Assembly: GCA_039545355.1 (NCBI GenBank)
Contig: BCJJ01000011.1
Location: forward strand, 1-64,000
Direction of reading: 5' to 3'
Source: Trichosporon coremiiforme
Taxonomy: Eukaryota > Basidiomycota > Tremellomycetes > Trichosporonales > Trichosporonaceae
DNA length: 64,000 bases
The notes under the pieces were generated by a model. It saw only the letters and a list, made by a program, of their open reading frames with translations. It made no database searches and had not been told where the DNA came from. This document shows, one piece after another, positions 1-10,118 of the stretch; position 1 is the first letter of the stretch, and each line of letters begins with the position of its first letter. The position numbers were made by a program, and so were the translations under genes.

Positions 1-31
1 CTAACCCCCTAACCCTAACCCCCTAACCCCC
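1..31. repeat. Telomeric repeat tract (chromosome end)
   Basis: The window opens with CCCCCTAA-type units (one unit is shortened to CCCTAA), the C-rich strand of TTAGGGGG. This unit is known from Tremellomycete telomeres. The C-rich strand running into the sequence is the orientation expected for a left chromosome end, so the window begins at or just inside a telomere. Confidence 0.93.
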
Positions 32-598
32 ATCACTCATGAGTCATCGCAAACAAGAAGACCTACCTCAACCATGGATGACTCAACGTGGACTGAGACG
101 GTTCTGGCGATTGAAGACCGACCGTTGCAGCCATTCTCCGCGTGAGCATTGTCGTGCGACACTGCATGCATACAGCGAGACACTGCATGTACTCTCATCT
201 TGTCACGCTGGTGACGTCCTTGCAGGTCACTGCCGACTTAGGGTTGCTGGTCGCCAGGCAGGCACGCGCGGCCGAAGTTTATCCTGCGGAGACGGAGAGC
301 GCACTTCACCGCGCGGCCAAGATGACCTCGCGAAACCACGCCGGGGACAAAGTCCGAGCACCCGGGAGTTCAAGCTCGCGGAGCAGTGAGCTGCGCACGC
401 CCGCTTCGCACTCGCTCTTCCTCGCAACGCCCCGCTCTATACTCCAGTAACAACACCACTTGGGCATCTGGCACGCGAGCATCATTGTTGCTCTCAGACA
501 CATAAAACGGGTATACGCGTTATGCATCATGGGCACATTTAAGGTTAATGAGGTGCCGATGGCCGGGACATGTTTCATACAACGGGTGGAAAGAGGAT
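32..598. other. Subtelomeric spacer, no gene seen
   Basis: About 570 bases separate the telomere repeats from the 3' end of the first gene. Open frames here are short and overlapping and show no recognisable protein. No repeats beyond the terminal tract were found. Confidence 0.6.
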
Positions 599-2810
599 CT
601 AGGCGTCGAGATACTTTTGCGCGCGGCCGAGCGCCCAGATGCAGAAGATGAACTTGAAGGCGGGATAGTCTATGGCACAGTTCTTGTTAAAGATGCCCTC
701 CGTGTCCTCCTGCAGCCAGCTGCCGTCGGGGCGCTGGCGGCTCATGATCAGCTGGCAACCACGGCGTATCGCCGCAGTATCCGGGCAGCGGCCGTAGATG
801 AGCGCCAGCAGCGCCCACGCCGTCTGCACAACCTGGCTCTCCTCGTGCTGCGCGTACTTCAGCGACACACACGACATGTACGTCTCGCCCCAGCCGCCGT
901 CCTCCATCTGCTTGCTCAGCAGGAAGGAGCACGCGCGGCGCACGCTCTCGCTGTTCTCGTACGTCTCGCCCGCGATCGCAAGCGACTCGAGCGCAAACAT
1001 GGTCGCGTACGTGAAGCAGATGCCCCACGAGCCGTACCACGACCCGTCGGGGCGCTGCACCGAGTGGATCCAGCGGATCGCCTTGTCGACGCACTTTTCA
1101 ATGTCGGCGGCGCGGTACGTCGAGTCCAGCTTCTTGAAGTAAGTGAGTGCCGAGAGCGCACTCGTCGTGCACTCGGGGTACATGTAGTCGACCATGATGT
1201 CGCCAAAGACCTCGGCCGCGTTGAGCGTCTCGAGCCTGGCGCTCCCGCGCATGAGCTCGTACGACGCGAAGCCTCCCGATGGATTCTGCATGCTGAGGAG
1301 CACGTCGACGGCGTCGCGCATGCGCTCGATCGTGACGGACTTGTCCGTGTACGACAGGCTCTGCAGCGCGATCACACCCTTGAGTCCCTCGGCCGTACAG
1401 TCCGAGACGGTGTACGACTGCTCGGGCGTCGAGAACGGCCACGCACCCTTGGACGACTGGCGGTAGCCGGCGCGGTACCACTTGGGGTTATGGCGGATCT
1501 GGCACTTGTCGAGCCAGTCGAGCATCCCGACCACGGTCTGCTTGTTCTCGGCCTCGTCGGCGAGCCCCGTCTCGACGACGGCCTGCGCCAGGAACGAAAT
1601 GTCCCACAGCTGCGACCCGTTCGTGCCCGTCATGAACAAACCGTCCTTGGACAGCCACAAAAAGTCGTCGACGCGGCTCTTGTGCATGCGGACCGCCTCC
1701 GAGTCGGGGCCCTCCTGCGCGAAGCGGCAGATCATGTTGAAGGCCTTGGACACGGGACCGACCGTCTGGTACCCCGTGTTCTCGTCCTCATACACGATCT
1801 GGCGGTACGCCGCGCGCAGTCCGGCCTTGCGGATTCCCGGCACGCACGGCAGGTACGGCAACTTCTCGTAGATACCGAGGACGACGTTGAGTGCGTCGTA
1901 GAGCGGGTGGTGGGGCGAGTAGAGGTCAACCTTGTGCGTATTGTTGCGCTGGCGTGGCCAGTCGATGGACTCGTACGGCTGCACATAGATCTCCTTCCGC
2001 AGGTCTCGTACGAGCTCTGTTTGGGGCGCGACGAAGCGCTTACCCCAGAGCCACGACATCGGGGTGAAAACCAGCCGTACGTGAATCCACCACCGCCACG
2101 GTGCGAACGGCACCCAGTCTGGCAAACACCTGCTGTTAGCGCGGCGCTAGTCAATCATCGTACCATAGTTCTGGCGGCGTCGGGTTCACACCCTCCCAGT
2201 CGTACGCGCCCAGGATGCTAAGCCACACCTTGCCCCACGTCGGGATCGTGACGGCGCCGCCAAACTCGTGGATCTTAGCCCGGATCGCCGTCATCGGGCC
2301 CTCGTCGGGACCCATGCCGAGCATGCGGAGGCAGACATAGTTCATGACGGTGCCATACACCGTCGGGGGCGCGGCCGTGTGCAGGCCCCAGCCGCCCTCG
2401 GGACGCAGCTTGTTGAGGAGGTAGCGCTTGAGCTCGTCCTTCTTCCACTGCGGCAGCTCGACGCCGCAGACGTGCAGTGCGATGATGAGGCCGGGTGTGA
2501 GGAACAGCGGGCCGCCGTATTCGGTCGCGAAGTGGCCGTCCTCGCTCTGGAGCTCGCGGTAGTAGCGCAGGCCATTGCGCGCAGCCTCAAGGGGCGTCTT
2601 GGCCGCGGGCTGGTCGGGCAGCCCGGTCGGCTCGCCCATCGAGTACTTGTCGACTGCGGTCTGTGGCCAGGCATCGCGCTGGGGCCCGGGCGGGAGGTAA
2701 ACCCACTTGTGTTGGCCGTGCGAGTCCTCGGAGACCTTGAGGCGCCAGCCGGCGGGATCGGTGCGGAGCCGGTCAGCGTGTTTCCTTGCCGTCGCCGTGA
2801 TGTCGACCAT
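599..2810 (-). CDS. ERG7: Lanosterol synthase (oxidosqualene cyclase)
   Basis: The product cyclises 2,3-oxidosqualene to lanosterol, the first sterol of ergosterol synthesis, at ER or lipid-droplet membranes. Two exons (2810-2164 and 2129-599) are joined across a 34-nt intron (2130-2163), giving 725 aa, the usual length of fungal ERG7. The junction restores the family sequence ELWCLPDWVPF. The catalytic motif VSDCTAEG has its acid Asp near residue 459, and several QW-type repeats such as QRPDGSWYGSWG are visible. The start is the first ATG, and its product aligns with family N-termini. The gene is divergent from ERG4 across 318 bp, and its stop lies only about 600 bp from the telomere. The acceptor is ambiguous (CAGCAG), so one residue near position 216 could differ. 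Confidence 0.95.
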
Positions 2811-3128
2811 GGTGTATGGAGCAGATGCAAGACTTGGGAGTCGTTCGATCTTTAATGTCGGGCAAGTCTTGGCCCGGGTGGAGGATGTGCGGGGTAGGCG
2901 GAGATCGGATCGGCGTCCGTGATCAGCGGACAGATTTGCGAGACACGGACGCGTCGGTCAGCCCCGGTGACTAAATGCGGACGTGTTTCTTACGTAAACC
3001 CTTTTTTTATCGTTCGATCGAGACTGTCAATGTCCGTGGCGCCGAACGCATCAATCGCCGGCGAGCGACGAGGGCCGCCTTAAAAGCGCGAACGCCTCGT
3101 TGTTGTTGTCTTCTTACCCACCGGCACC
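2811..3128. promoter_or_regulatory. Bidirectional ERG7/ERG4 promoter
   Basis: This 318-bp spacer must carry the 5' control regions of two divergent ergosterol genes. The ten-base word TCGTTCGATC occurs twice in it, at 2841-2850 and 3010-3019, one copy near each gene. A T-run sits next to the second copy and a TTAAAA-like element at about 3080. A shared sterol-responsive site is a reasonable guess, but no consensus for such a factor was recognised. Confidence 0.55.
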
Positions 3129-4607
3129 ATGGCTAACGGCACGAACGGCTCCACCAACGGCGCCAACGGCGTCCGCCAGCGCAAAAAGACCTCCGAGGTC
3201 GTCGCGTCCGGCGAGTCGACCCAGATCATGAACGCGATCCCCACCGCCTACGGCCAGGCAATGGACAAGAAGCTCGACGAGCACCAGACGTACGAGTTTG
3301 GCGGCCCCCTCGGCGTCACCGCCATGATGCTCGGCTTCCCCGTCCTCATGTACTACCTCTGGATCTGCCTCTGGTACTACGACGGCGCCCTCGTCCACCC
3401 GTCCTCCGTCGCCGACATTGGCCCCTTCTTCCAGCGCATGTGGGCCCACTGCGTCGAAGGCGCGTACCCGACCGCGTTCGCATGGGGCACCTACCTCGGC
3501 CTCACCGCGATCCAGCTCTTCTTCGCCTGGGTCATGCCCGGCGTCGAGCAGCACGGCCTCCCCGTCCCGTCTCTCGGCTACCAGACGCTCCTCTACAAAT
3601 GCAACGCTCTCTGGTCGTGGTACGCGACCCTCATCCTCGCTGGCGTGCTCCACTACACAGGCCTCTACCGCCTCCCGTGGATCATTGAGAACTTTGGCGG
3701 CATCATGACTGTTGCCATCGTCACCTCGTACACGATCTCGGCCACGATCGACATTCTCGCGCGCACTATGCACTACGGCGGCGCGCCCCTGCGCATGTCT
3801 GGCGTTGCGGTGTACGACCACTTCATGGGCGTTTCGCTCAACCCGCGTCTCGGCCCCATCGACCTCAAGATGTTTGCCGAGGTGCGCGTCCCTTGGGTGC
3901 TCCTCTTCCTCATCTCGCTTTCGGGCGTCGTCAAGCAGTACGAGGACCTCGGCCACGTCACGTACAACATGTTCCACATGCTGCTCGCGACCGGCCTCTA
4001 CATCAACGCGTGCGCCAAGGGCGAGCAGATGATCCCCCAGACGTGGGACATGTTCCACGAGAAGTTTGGCTGGATGCTCATCTTCTGGAACATGGCCGGC
4101 GTGCCCCTCACGTACTGCTACCCGACGATCTACATGGTTCGCGCGGACCCCTCGACGTACGCATTCCCCACTTGGGCGTGCGTCGCCATGTTCGTCACGC
4201 TCCTCACCTGCTACTACATCTTTGACACGAGCATCGCCCAGAAGTCCGCGTTCAAGATGCAGCAGCAGGGCGAGTACAAGCCCCGTAAGGCGTTTCCCCA
4301 GCTTCCCTGGAGCGTCGTCGAGAACCCCACCTTCATCCAGACCAAGCACGGCAACAAGCTCCTCACCTCGGGCTGGTGGCGCTACGTGCGCAAGCCCAAC
4401 TACTCGGCCGACTGGATCCAGGCGCTCACCTGGGGTCTCACCGCCGGCTTTAACACGCCCATCACGCTGTGGTACCCCATCTTCTTCCTTGCTGTCCTGA
4501 CGCACCGCTGCGGCCGCGACTTTGAGAAGTGCGAGCGCAAGTACGGCGACGACTGGGATGAGTACTGCAAGGTCGTCCGCTGGCGCTTCATCCCCTACGT
4601 CTACTAG
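3129..4607 (+). CDS. ERG4: Delta(24(24(1)))-sterol C24-reductase
   Basis: The product performs the last step of ergosterol synthesis, NADPH-dependent reduction of the C24(28) double bond in the ER membrane. The 492-aa single-exon protein is polytopic and matches ERG4 closely: GLPVPSLGYQTLLYKCNALW in the middle, LNPRLGPIDLKMFAEVR, CAKGEQMIPQTWDM, and a C-terminal DDWDEYCK then IPYVY. These positions separate it from the related C14-reductase ERG24. The start has a strong context (CACCATGGC). The N-terminal 30 residues are rich in Asn, Gly and Thr and poorly conserved. It is divergent from ERG7, so two steps of one pathway share a promoter region. Confidence 0.95.
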   Translation: MANGTNGSTNGANGVRQRKKTSEVVASGESTQIMNAIPTAYGQAMDKKLDEHQTYEFGGPLGVTAMMLGFPVLMYYLWICLWYYDGALVHPSSVADIGPFFQRMWAHCVEGAYPTAFAWGTYLGLTAIQLFFAWVMPGVEQHGLPVPSLGYQTLLYKCNALWSWYATLILAGVLHYTGLYRLPWIIENFGGIMTVAIVTSYTISATIDILARTMHYGGAPLRMSGVAVYDHFMGVSLNPRLGPIDLKMFAEVRVPWVLLFLISLSGVVKQYEDLGHVTYNMFHMLLATGLYINACAKGEQMIPQTWDMFHEKFGWMLIFWNMAGVPLTYCYPTIYMVRADPSTYAFPTWACVAMFVTLLTCYYIFDTSIAQKSAFKMQQQGEYKPRKAFPQLPWSVVENPTFIQTKHGNKLLTSGWWRYVRKPNYSADWIQALTWGLTAGFNTPITLWYPIFFLAVLTHRCGRDFEKCERKYGDDWDEYCKVVRWRFIPYVY

Positions 4608-4672
4608 ACAGTAGATCTACTAGACGATAGATGCATCTAGAATATTAGTACTGCTGCATAACCGCTGCATAA

Positions 4673-5763
4673 TCACATGACGACGCAGCCTTCGCCGGCG
4701 CCAGCGAGAGCACCGAGGTCGAAGCCCTCGGGGAGCTCGCCCATGATCTCGTTGGGCGGACCGCCGAGGTCCTGCATCTCACCGACGAGACGCGCGACCT
4801 CCTTGCCGTCGACCGAGTCTTCATAGTTCGGGCGCTTGAAGACGTCGACGATCTGCTTGACGAGCTCGTGCTGCTTCTTGTACTTTTCAATGTCGGCCGC
4901 GCTGACGTCTTTCGGCGGGTTCGCGAGGTACTCGGGGTACTTTTGCGCGAGCTCGGCCATGGGCTCCTCAAGCACCTCCTTGCTCATGAGCTGCGCCATC
5001 ATGCCGTCTAGCAGGCCGCCGAGCTCGTCGTCGTCGTCGCCGAGCCCCTCTAATCCGTCGAGCGCCGAGGGGTCGCTGCTCAGCTGCTGCAGGAGCGCGG
5101 CGAGGTCGCCCGGCATCCCGTCGCTGCCGCCGCCGGCGTTTGAGCCGCCCTGGTTGATGTTCTCCATCGCCTTCTTGATCGTCTCCTCAAAGCTCGTCGG
5201 CTTGCCGGCAGGCTTGGCGGGCGGTGCGCGAGCGTTCTTCTTGTCCATGCCGAGCGCCTCCAAGCCCTCACCGCTGAGCATGGCCTCGAGCGCCTGCTGG
5301 AATGCCTTCTCCTCCTCCTCGGCGCTGAGCTTCTTGGGCGAGCCCTCGGCCATGGCGCTCGTCTCGCCCGCCATGGGTCCCGGCGGGTTCTCGTTCGCGA
5401 GCTGGCGCAGGAGCGACTCCATGCCCTCGATCAGCTGGGCTTCAAATTCCTCGCCACCTTCCTCAGCGCTGGGACCTCCAGGCGCGGGTGCCTTGGGCGC
5501 GGGGGAAACCGAGGCAGAGGTCGAGGCCTGTCCGGCGCCCTGTGGCCGCTTGCCAAGCGCAGACTTGGGCTTATTGAACGAGTCAAGCACATCTGCCGTC
5601 AGTATGGTCGTGACTGATGCTCACCATCGAGGTCATCGAGGTCGTCGTCATCGTCGTCGTCGCTGTCAACGCGGGAGCGGTAGTCAGTCTTGGCGGGCGG
5701 AGCCTGCTTGCTCGGGGACGCGGGGGCGTCCTTGCTGTCTTCCTTGTTCGTGACGCCGGACAT
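4673..5763 (-). CDS. PEX19: Peroxin-19, farnesylated peroxisomal membrane protein chaperone
   Basis: Pex19 binds newly made peroxisomal membrane proteins and docks on Pex3. Two exons (5763-5625, 5592-4673) are joined over a 32-nt intron (5593-5624). The protein has an acidic Asp-rich N-terminus, a low-complexity Ala/Pro/Gly middle, a helical C-terminal domain (ELAQKYPEYLANPP onward), and ends in CVVM, a CaaX farnesylation box typical of Pex19. Length is about 352 aa, in the family range. The junction reads DDLDDVLDSFNK. The gene is convergent with ERG4 with 65 bp between stops. Confidence 0.93.
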
Positions 5764-5926
5764 GGTGTGGATGGTGATGGCAAGTGTTGGAAAGGGACTT
5801 TAGTTGCCGGTAACCGGACCTGCGCGTGGTCGGGCCCCGGAGCTGACACGTGACACAGGTGGGCGGCTCTCCCCGATTCGCCACTGTTTCCGAAGTGGAG
5901 GTTCCAAAAGTTGGATCCGCAACATC

Positions 5927-7223
5927 ATGCGCATACGGCCAGCTCTGAGCTGGCTTCGGCCACGACGCAGCTACTCTACGACTGCCGGGGTGCGGCTGCC
6001 GACGCTCGAGGACCTCTACCTGAAGAAGGGTGACAATGGTGAGCTGCCTGGGTGACGAAGCTTACCCCAGTCGTCGTTGCAATGTCCGGCGGTGTCGACT
6101 CGTCCGTGACGCTCAGCGTTTTGCGAGAGCTCCCGCTGAACCTGTCGGTTCTGTTCATGCGCAACTGGGATCCACTCTTGTCCGAGAATGCAGATGAATT
6201 GCCGCTCTCGCTCTCGTACGGCACACCAGCCACGCACTCGCCGTGCTCCTGGGAGCGGGATTGGGAGGACGTGAAGCGCGTGTGCAAGCATGTCGGTGTC
6301 CCGCAGTCCGACATTCGGCTTGTCGACCTGTCGAAGGAGTACTGGACGCGGGTGTTTGAGCCGTCGATTGCCGTGTGGGAGGCTGGGCAGACACCGAATC
6401 CGGACGTCGCGTGCAACCGCGAGATCAAGTTTGGCGCCCTCATGCAGCATATCCCGCCAGGCCAATTTCTCGCAACAGGTGAGCTAATGACAGTTCTGAG
6501 CTTACTCCAGGCCATTACGCCCGCGTGAAACGGTCACCGGAAGGTGCAACACTGCACCGCGCTCTTGACGCAAACAAGGACCAGACCTATTACTTGAGCC
6601 AGGTGCGCGAGGAGCAGCTCGCGAAAGCTGTTTTCCCTCTGGCTGGCATTCCGAAACCAAGTGTTCGCGATCTCGCGCGACACTTCAAGCTGCCGACAGC
6701 AGAGCGCGAGGAGAGCATGGGCGTCTGTTTCATCGGCGAGCGGGGCAAGTTTGGCGACTTTGTCTCGCAGTACACCTCGCCCGCCGAGCCGGGGCACTTT
6801 GTGAACCTCGAGGGCGAGCGCATGGCGCCGCATCGCGGCAACTGCTACTATACAATCGGACAACGACCGCGAGTAGGAGGTCTTCCCGGCGGTCGCTGGT
6901 ACATTGCAAAGAAGCACGTAAACGGAAACGACATCCTGCTCGTTCCAGGTTCTGACCACCCCGCTCTCTACTGCGAGCGGCTCTGGTCCAGTGACTTTAA
7001 CTGGATTGCAGGCCGCCCGCCAGACGACATTGGCGAAGCGCTCATCCAGATCCGGCATCGCATGGAGCCTGTACCAGGACGCGTGTCGATTGAGGATGGA
7101 AGGGTCCGAGTCGACTTTGAGCAGCCCGTCGGCGCCGTCGCCGAGGGCCAGATAGTTGGTGTGTGGGACGGAGACCGCTGCCTGGGAAGCGGCGTCATCG
7201 AGGAGACTAAGACGAGTGCTTAG
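5927..7223 (+). CDS. MTU1: Mitochondrial tRNA-specific 2-thiouridylase
   Basis: The product makes 2-thiouridine at the wobble position of mitochondrial tRNAs (bacterial MnmA, yeast Slm3). Three exons (5927-6038, 6071-6478, 6511-7223) flank two 32-nt introns and give 410 aa. An Arg-rich presequence ending in RRSYSTTAG precedes the PP-loop SGGVDSS (about residues 43-49). NPDVACNR carries the first catalytic Cys and MGVCFIGERGKF the second. ATGHYAR is restored across the second junction. The start at 5927 is chosen because it gives the targeting peptide. Upstream Met codons in the same frame give no conserved sequence. Confidence 0.93.
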
Positions 7224-7362
7224 GCTGTTGTACCACCATGTATGCATATACGCAGTTCACCTCATTCTACGGTTTTGTTTACGTAAGCAGTGGCACCTCC
7301 ACTTTTCCGCCGCTCTTTGCCGCCCGGATTTCGAGATGCAGCTCTCGACCACCCACACCACC

Positions 7363-8886
7363 ATGTCCCGAATCGTTCGCCTCTCGCGGCCGCTGGCCCG
7401 GCGCACAGTGCCGGCGATGCAGGCCCGGGCGTACTCCGACCTGTCTCACACGACACTTCCGAAAATGCCACCCACGATGCCGCGCGAGGACTACGCCTCC
7501 CCGACCATGTACGCGTTCAACATGCTTGGCCGGACCGTCAAGTACATCGTCATCGGCGGCGCTGGAATCGCCCTGCTCTCGCTTGCTGGCTGGGAAGCGG
7601 CGCACCTCTACATCGAAAAGCAGATGCCGGCTGCCAAGTCGAAGCCGGGCAGCCACGGCTGGGAGGAGGAGAACACGAGCTGGACCGGCGAGAACGGAGG
7701 AACGACGTCAAAACTCAGCTGGAAGGCGCGCATGGCCTTGCGTGCGGCGTGGCTGTGCTGGGAGAAGGGTGCCGGAGTCCCTGGAGCGATCTCGACACGG
7801 CAGAGCATCCACCCGCAGCTCGGAAATGGCGCCATCGGAGGACTGAACAAGATCGACCGCGGATACGAGCTCGCGGAGCAGTACATCGACGTTGCGATCA
7901 AGGACGCAGAGAAGCGCGGCATGGTCTTCCCGCCGCACGAGGGCGCGGATCCCGTCGCTCTCGACCTCGTCACGCTCAAGGCGTCCATCCTCGAACGCAT
8001 GGGAACCCCGGACACGCTCGAGCAGTCACGCGAGCTGTACGAGGACGTTGCGCGGACACCCAAGCCGCACACCGAGCTGAACCAGGCGCTCTCGATCCGT
8101 CTCGCTCTCAAGCTCTCCGATCTCGCGAACCGGGCGGGCGACTCTGCCGACGCAGCCAAGTGGCGCGCGTGGGGTCTGCAGACTGCCGGCGTCATCATCC
8201 CCGAGCCGCCGAAGAAGGGCTCGTGGTGGTCCAAGGCGCCAAAAGCGGAGCCTGTGACGGTCCCAGAGCTGAGCGCTCCCGTGCGCCGTGCGGCTGTTGC
8301 GCTTCTGCTGTCCGACTCGGCGCTGGCCGCCCAGGGTGGCGACCTCCCGCGTGCCTCGAGCGAGCACGACGTCATCCTTGCCATGATTCCGACACCGGAA
8401 CGCCTCGTGACCCCGAACAACACGAATGCCCCGGAGATCCTGCACAGCGTGTGGCTGGCTCAGCGCCGCGCTCTTCTGGACCTGTACCGCGGTTCTGTCG
8501 CCCATGCGCAGAACCGCAACTCGATTGCCCCCCTGGGCACGATCGCGCTGGCGGCCGAGGAGTCGGACGCCGTCATTTCCGCCCTCGAGCCCCTTCCTGC
8601 GGCCTACAAGGGCCCACTCCTCGTCCCCGCCCAGCGTCTGCGCAGGGAAGCGCTCCAGACCGGCGCCGAGGCGCACTTCACGGAAGGCGTGTTGGAGGAG
8701 AAGCAGGGCGGCGAGCCCGCGCTCCTCAAGGCGCTCGCCAGCTTTGAGCGCGCCATGAGCCTCGCTGCCCTTGAGAGCGGGAGCAACGACATTCGCGGCG
8801 AGAAGGAGGACGAGGGCGTGGGCCGCTCGCCCGAGTGGACGCGCTATGCCCGCGCTTACGACCGTGTCAAGGCCAAGCTGCAGTAA
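7363..8886 (+). CDS. Mitochondrial inner-membrane TPR-like protein (possibly Mgr3-like)
   Basis: This single-exon protein of about 507 aa starts with a basic presequence (RIVRLSRPLARRTV), has one transmembrane helix at about residues 50-70 (YIVIGGAGIALLSLAGW), and continues as a helical region with TPR-like spacing (AEQYIDVAIKDAEK, EQSRELYEDVAR, LLKALASFERAM). One membrane anchor followed by TPR-like repeats is the layout of yeast Mgr3, an adaptor of the i-AAA protease. That assignment is an inference from architecture only. ATG 7363 has a strong context (CACCATGTC); an in-frame ATG at 7336 would add nine residues. Confidence 0.75.
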   Translation: MSRIVRLSRPLARRTVPAMQARAYSDLSHTTLPKMPPTMPREDYASPTMYAFNMLGRTVKYIVIGGAGIALLSLAGWEAAHLYIEKQMPAAKSKPGSHGWEEENTSWTGENGGTTSKLSWKARMALRAAWLCWEKGAGVPGAISTRQSIHPQLGNGAIGGLNKIDRGYELAEQYIDVAIKDAEKRGMVFPPHEGADPVALDLVTLKASILERMGTPDTLEQSRELYEDVARTPKPHTELNQALSIRLALKLSDLANRAGDSADAAKWRAWGLQTAGVIIPEPPKKGSWWSKAPKAEPVTVPELSAPVRRAAVALLLSDSALAAQGGDLPRASSEHDVILAMIPTPERLVTPNNTNAPEILHSVWLAQRRALLDLYRGSVAHAQNRNSIAPLGTIALAAEESDAVISALEPLPAAYKGPLLVPAQRLRREALQTGAEAHFTEGVLEEKQGGEPALLKALASFERAMSLAALESGSNDIRGEKEDEGVGRSPEWTRYARAYDRVKAKLQ

Positions 8887-8970
8887 GACTAGGAACCTCT
8901 CAGTAATCAGATAGCTAGGAACCGCTCAGTGATAACCGATTATGTATGCATTTAGTACTAGGAAAACTGT

Positions 8971-10015
8971 CTAGTTGAAGAAACCGCGCTCCTCGAGCTG
9001 CTTGTAGACCTCGGGGCGGGCGGAGCGCACCTGCGAGTCGGTGATGCGGCGCCAGATGGGGAGTCCGATCGCCGCGATAAGACCGTAGACGTAGTCGAGG
9101 GGACCGTTGGAGGGGACGGGACCACGGGAGACGCTGCGGACGAGGTCGGTGACGAGGTCGTTGGTGATCTGGTACTCGCCGCGCTCGATGCCGCGGATGA
9201 GCAAGCCAGCAGCCTTTTCGGGGGCGATGGGCGTGTCACCCTCCTCAATCTTCTTCGTGATGGCCGGCTTGGTCTTCTGCTCGTTCTCGTACCCGGGCGA
9301 CAGGATTCCGGCGGGCATGTACAGGTGCACCTTGATGCCGTACAGCTGCAGCTCGGACCGGAGCGAGTCGGCGAGACCACGGAGCGCGTACTTGCCCGGC
9401 GCGTAGGGGCTGTAGCCCGCAAAGGACGTGTAGCCGAGGAAGGACGAGACGAAAGTGAGCGTGCCGGAGACGCGGTTCTTGACCCAGAGCTTGGTGACGG
9501 CGTGCGCCGTCCACGCCGAGACCCAGTACGTGCCATCGAATCCCTGCCGTCAGCACACACTCTGAGGGTATACTCACCTGCTGGAGGTCGTCGCACGACG
9601 CGTCGATGAAGAGCTGCGGCTTGCTGAACCCGGCACAGAGGAAGACGTAATCAGGGAGCGCGCCGACGAGCTCGCACGCGTTCGTCAAGGCTCGCTCGCC
9701 GGCATCCCTCGACATCAGGTCCGCGCTGACGGCGAAGATCTTCTGCGACGGGTTCGCGAGCGCCTTCAGCCCCTCGACCGTCGCGGCGGAGCGCTTCGCA
9801 TCGCGCGCAACAATGACGACGTGCGCGCCGCGGCGAACGAGCTCCTCCGCCAGTGACTTGCCGAGTCCCGCGGAGCCGCCGGGGATGTAGCAGAACTTCC
9901 GTCAGCACGCATCCATACTCGACAATACCTTTCCCGCGACGTCGAGACGCTTGCTGAAGAACATGGGCGAGATCAGGAGTGCTAGGGCGGTGACGATGAG
10001 CGCGGCCACGATCAT
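8971..10015 (-). CDS. TSC10: 3-ketodihydrosphingosine reductase (KDSR)
   Basis: The product reduces 3-ketodihydrosphingosine to dihydrosphingosine, the second step of sphingolipid synthesis, at the ER. Three exons (10015-9929, 9895-9578, 9543-8971) flank introns of 33 and 34 nt and encode 325 aa. An N-terminal membrane helix (residues 2-17) precedes the nucleotide-binding PGGSAGLGKS. The catalytic Ser is in FVSSFLG and the Tyr-Lys pair in YAPGKYALRGLADSLRSEL, a segment diagnostic of KDSR among short-chain dehydrogenases. A hydrophobic stretch near the C-terminus (YVYGLIAAIGLPIW) matches the family's second membrane segment. ISC1, a later sphingolipid enzyme, lies at 57 kb. Confidence 0.92.
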
Positions 10016-10118
10016 GGCGGATGCGGTGTCACCAAAAGTTGGAATGTGGAGGTCCCGCTAATACATCATCATCTACATCCGTCGGTCTCTACATCACACC
10101 CTCTCTCTACTCATCTCG

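Noticed and set aside
32..598. Subtelomeric helicase or transposon remnant next to the telomere
   Set aside because: No helicase, reverse transcriptase or transposase motifs are seen in any frame of this stretch.
548..2221. Long plus-strand open frame over ERG7
   Set aside because: It is the antisense shadow of the lanosterol synthase exon: Arg/Leu/Val-rich without any motif. High GC at third positions produces such frames.
3114..4505. 463-codon minus-strand open frame over ERG4
   Set aside because: Shadow of ERG4; charged low-complexity composition only.
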